A stretch of DNA of 63,936 nucleotides from an uncultured Clostridia bacterium (GTDB lineage Bacteria; Bacillota; Clostridia; Christensenellales; Pumilibacteraceae). Under the pieces are notes generated by a model. It did no database searches, was not told the origin of the DNA, and saw only the letters and a list, made by a program, of their open reading frames with translations. The DNA is taken from positions 1 to 63,936 of the forward strand of contig CALVYT010000013.1 in the NCBI GenBank assembly GCA_944372345.1, written 5' to 3'. This document shows, piece after piece, positions 62,029 through 63,936 of this stretch; the stretch's first letter is position 1; the number at the start of each line of letters is the position of its first letter. Both the position numbers and the translations under genes were made by a program.

Positions 62029-63936
62029 TTATGCTAAGCCATTCATTTTATCAAGCAGATCGGAATAATTAGTTACATATTCGTAACGCACGTTACCGGT
62101 AGACATTTTATTAAAAAGCTTTTTTGCACACTCGATTTTTGCCTTTTCTATTCCTCTAAGTTCCATGGAGTCAAGGCTGCCCTTTGTTTCGGCAATAAAA
62201 TAGATATGCTTGACGCTGCCCTCGTTAAAGGCAATTGCCCAGTCGGGACTGTAATTGCCGACGGGAGTCGGAATATAAAACGCCTTGGGAAGTTTTGCGT
62301 ATACGCAGACTTCCTCTGCCCTGTCAAGATCTTCCGCGAAACGTCTTTCTGTCGAGCTGTCCTTGTTTATACCGTCGACGAAAACATAATCTCGTATGTG
62401 TTTTACGGCTTTAAATGCGTTTTTGAATTCTCCCGATGCTTTTGATTCCGTAAATATGGATGAGTCAAAAGTTCCGTCGATCTGGTTATAACTGACGCGT
62501 TCTACAATTATGGATGCCTTTTGCTCGTTTATTATTTTAGAAACTTTGTTAATAAATTCTTCGGGGTTCTGTTTATAGCAAGCGAATTTATCCTTTCTGA
62601 CGGACTTTAATATTTCGGCAACAGTTTTTCTCGTCAGAGAGGTTTCAGAGGTTATCTTTCCTAGTAAGTCGTATTTGATTATATCGCTTGCGGCAGTCCG
62701 TATGGTTTCCGTGCGGGTTTTAGCCGTTTTGAACGACACGGCGTTTTTAATTTCGTCGCTGTCTATCTGATCTTTTTGTTCGCCGATTGAAACCGTATAA
62801 GTTAGAGAGGTAACATAGAGATAGTTATCGATAGCTTTTACGGCATTTCGAATAAGCTCCGAGGAGTCGAACTCAACGGTATAAGCGTATTTATGATTAA
62901 TAAGTTTCCAAAGATTTTGGAATTCTTTCTTTTTGAAATTTTCGTTAAGCTTGTTATCCTGTATTTTCGACTGATGCGCGTTTTCAATCATACCGTTAAG
63001 TGCATCCGTGTCGTAAACGGACTGAATGAGCTTATGAACGGTTTCGGAAATGTGGGCAAGCTCGGCAGGCATGGGGACGAGAGTTCCTTCCGCCACAGCG
63101 TTTTTATACGTATCCGTAGGCTTGTCCGAATCGTCTATATAGTCGTTTTTTAATAGATATCTGTAAATAGCCGTGGCCTGTTGAGAAGAAATTACTATTT
63201 CTTCCCCGTTTACGAAAATCTTTTTTCCGTTAAAGAACTCTTTGGACGCGCGCGAAGGACGTTCATACAGAGTTTCTTTCATTTCCGTCTGCAACCCTTT
63301 TACGAATTCCTCGTAGGAGTCGTTTGCAACGACTGTCAGAACGTTCATATCATGCACATCGAAATTCGGAATAGTCGAATCCATTCTTTCGCCGCAGGAA
63401 TTAACGCAAAGCCTTAATCCGCGCCCGACTTCCTGCCTGCGTTGCACGTTGGAACTGCTGTGTTTAAGCGTGCATATCTGAAATACGTTAGGATTATCCC
63501 AGCCTTCACGAAGTGCGGAATGCGAGAAAATAAATCGCGTCGGCTCTTCAAACGACAATAATCGTTCTTTGTCTTTAAGTATAAGATCGTAAGCGGAAAC
63601 GTCGTCGGAAATATCGCTACCGCGCTTAATTTCGGAATCTACCGTTCTTCCCTTTTTGTCAATCGAAAAATATCCGTTATGTGCTTTTGCCGCTGATGTA
63701 GATTTTAAGTACTTCACATAGGGCGTATCGAAAAGGGTTATGTAATCGTTGACGACTTTGTTATATTCCTCCTCAAAGATATCTCCGTATATGCCGTTAA
63801 TTTCATTTCCGTTTTCGTCGTACTTTCTGTATTTTGCAACTTCATCGATAAAGAAAAGCGAAAGAACTTTGATACCGCGCTCGAAAAGCTCCTCCTCCTT
63901 TTCGAAGTGAGAGCGTATCGTTTCGCGTATCTGTAT
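62029..63936 (-). CDS. Type III restriction enzyme Res subunit, C-terminal part (cut by window edge)
   Basis: An open frame of 636 codons, including the stop, runs from the window edge to 62029; the N-terminal part with Walker A lies outside. Visible: FFIDEVAKYRKYD, helicase motif V-like SHSALREGWDNPNVFQ, motif VI QRRQEVGRGLRLC, and a C-terminal PD-(D/E)xK nuclease with SPDWAI and IAETKG. This is the DNA-translocating and cutting subunit of a type III system. An internal GTG could be mistaken for a start. The Mod methyltransferase would be expected upstream, outside the window. AT-rich, like its HEPN neighbour. Confidence 0.9.
   Translation of the reverse strand: MQIRETIRSHFEKEEELFERGIKVLSLFFIDEVAKYRKYDENGNEINGIYGDIFEEEYNKVVNDYITLFDTPYVKYLKSTSAAKAHNGYFSIDKKGRTVDSEIKRGSDISDDVSAYDLILKDKERLLSFEEPTRFIFSHSALREGWDNPNVFQICTLKHSSSNVQRRQEVGRGLRLCVNSCGERMDSTIPNFDVHDMNVLTVVANDSYEEFVKGLQTEMKETLYERPSRASKEFFNGKKIFVNGEEIVISSQQATAIYRYLLKNDYIDDSDKPTDTYKNAVAEGTLVPMPAELAHISETVHKLIQSVYDTDALNGMIENAHQSKIQDNKLNENFKKKEFQNLWKLINHKYAYTVEFDSSELIRNAVKAIDNYLYVTSLTYTVSIGEQKDQIDSDEIKNAVSFKTAKTRTETIRTAASDIIKYDLLGKITSETSLTRKTVAEILKSVRKDKFACYKQNPEEFINKVSKIINEQKASIIVERVSYNQIDGTFDSSIFTESKASGEFKNAFKAVKHIRDYVFVDGINKDSSTERRFAEDLDRAEEVCVYAKLPKAFYIPTPVGNYSPDWAIAFNEGSVKHIYFIAETKGSLDSMELRGIEKAKIECAKKLFNKMSTGNVRYEYVTNYSDLLDKMNGLA

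Noticed and set aside
63715..63717. A start codon for the Res gene at the GTG near 63717
   Set aside because: The frame is open to the window edge and encodes conserved Res sequence (FFIDEVAKYR) upstream, so it is an internal valine.

Overview
The window is a moderately GC-rich stretch of chromosome, coded mostly on the minus strand. It looks like an endospore-forming member of the Clostridia. The evidence is an uninterrupted pro-sigma-K gene, a BofA-like gene, HrcA with CIRCE, ctsR-mcsA-mcsB-clpC with a CtsR box, class-A RNase P RNA and typical Gram-positive promoters. A gut lineage near Christensenellales is a guess from overall style, not something proved here. No CRISPR array or complete insertion sequence is visible.

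Layout. 1-3.4 kb: yerC-like regulator, pcrA and the start of ligA, plus a small unknown basic gene. 3.5-12.3 kb: rpsU, a HIT protein, mtaB, rsmE, prmA, dnaK, grpE, hrcA, hemW and a cyclase-family gene, running from translation to heat shock; dnaJ is missing from its usual place. 12.3-20.9 kb: lepA, then an ATP synthase operon (atpB-E-F-A-G-D-C) with an unusual peripheral stalk. There is no separate atpH, the C-terminal domain of delta is fused to the N-terminus of alpha, and the b subunit has a duplicated tail. 21-29.6 kb: rarA and a very large cyclic beta-1,2-glucan synthase-like enzyme. 29.6-35.3 kb: rnpB, a sodium:solute symporter, sigK, two small plus-strand genes, bofA and a ferritin-like diiron protein. 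35.3-39.1 kb (plus strand): a Na/Pi cotransporter with an OmpR-type response regulator and its kinase. 39.2-43.4 kb: tRNA-Glu, a decayed IS30-like fragment, a truncated surface-protein fragment, and a TetR/flavodoxin/alcohol dehydrogenase operon with two matching operators. 43.4-47.7 kb: pgk, a sugar isomerase-like gene, pgi and hpf. 47.7-52.3 kb: the CtsR operon. 52.3-60.4 kb: a carbohydrate locus (circularly permuted GH3 beta-glucosidase and an Ig/CBM lipoprotein) next to an AgrC/LytTR-type two-component pair. 61-63.9 kb: an AT-rich island with a HEPN-like protein and the C-terminal part of a type III restriction Res subunit, bounded on the left by a perfect 25-bp-arm palindrome.

The strongest candidates for something undescribed are the delta-alpha fusion with the duplicated b subunit, three genes whose promoters predict leaderless mRNAs, and the HEPN gene paired with the type III Res gene. 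All calls come from reading the sequence alone; no database search was run.
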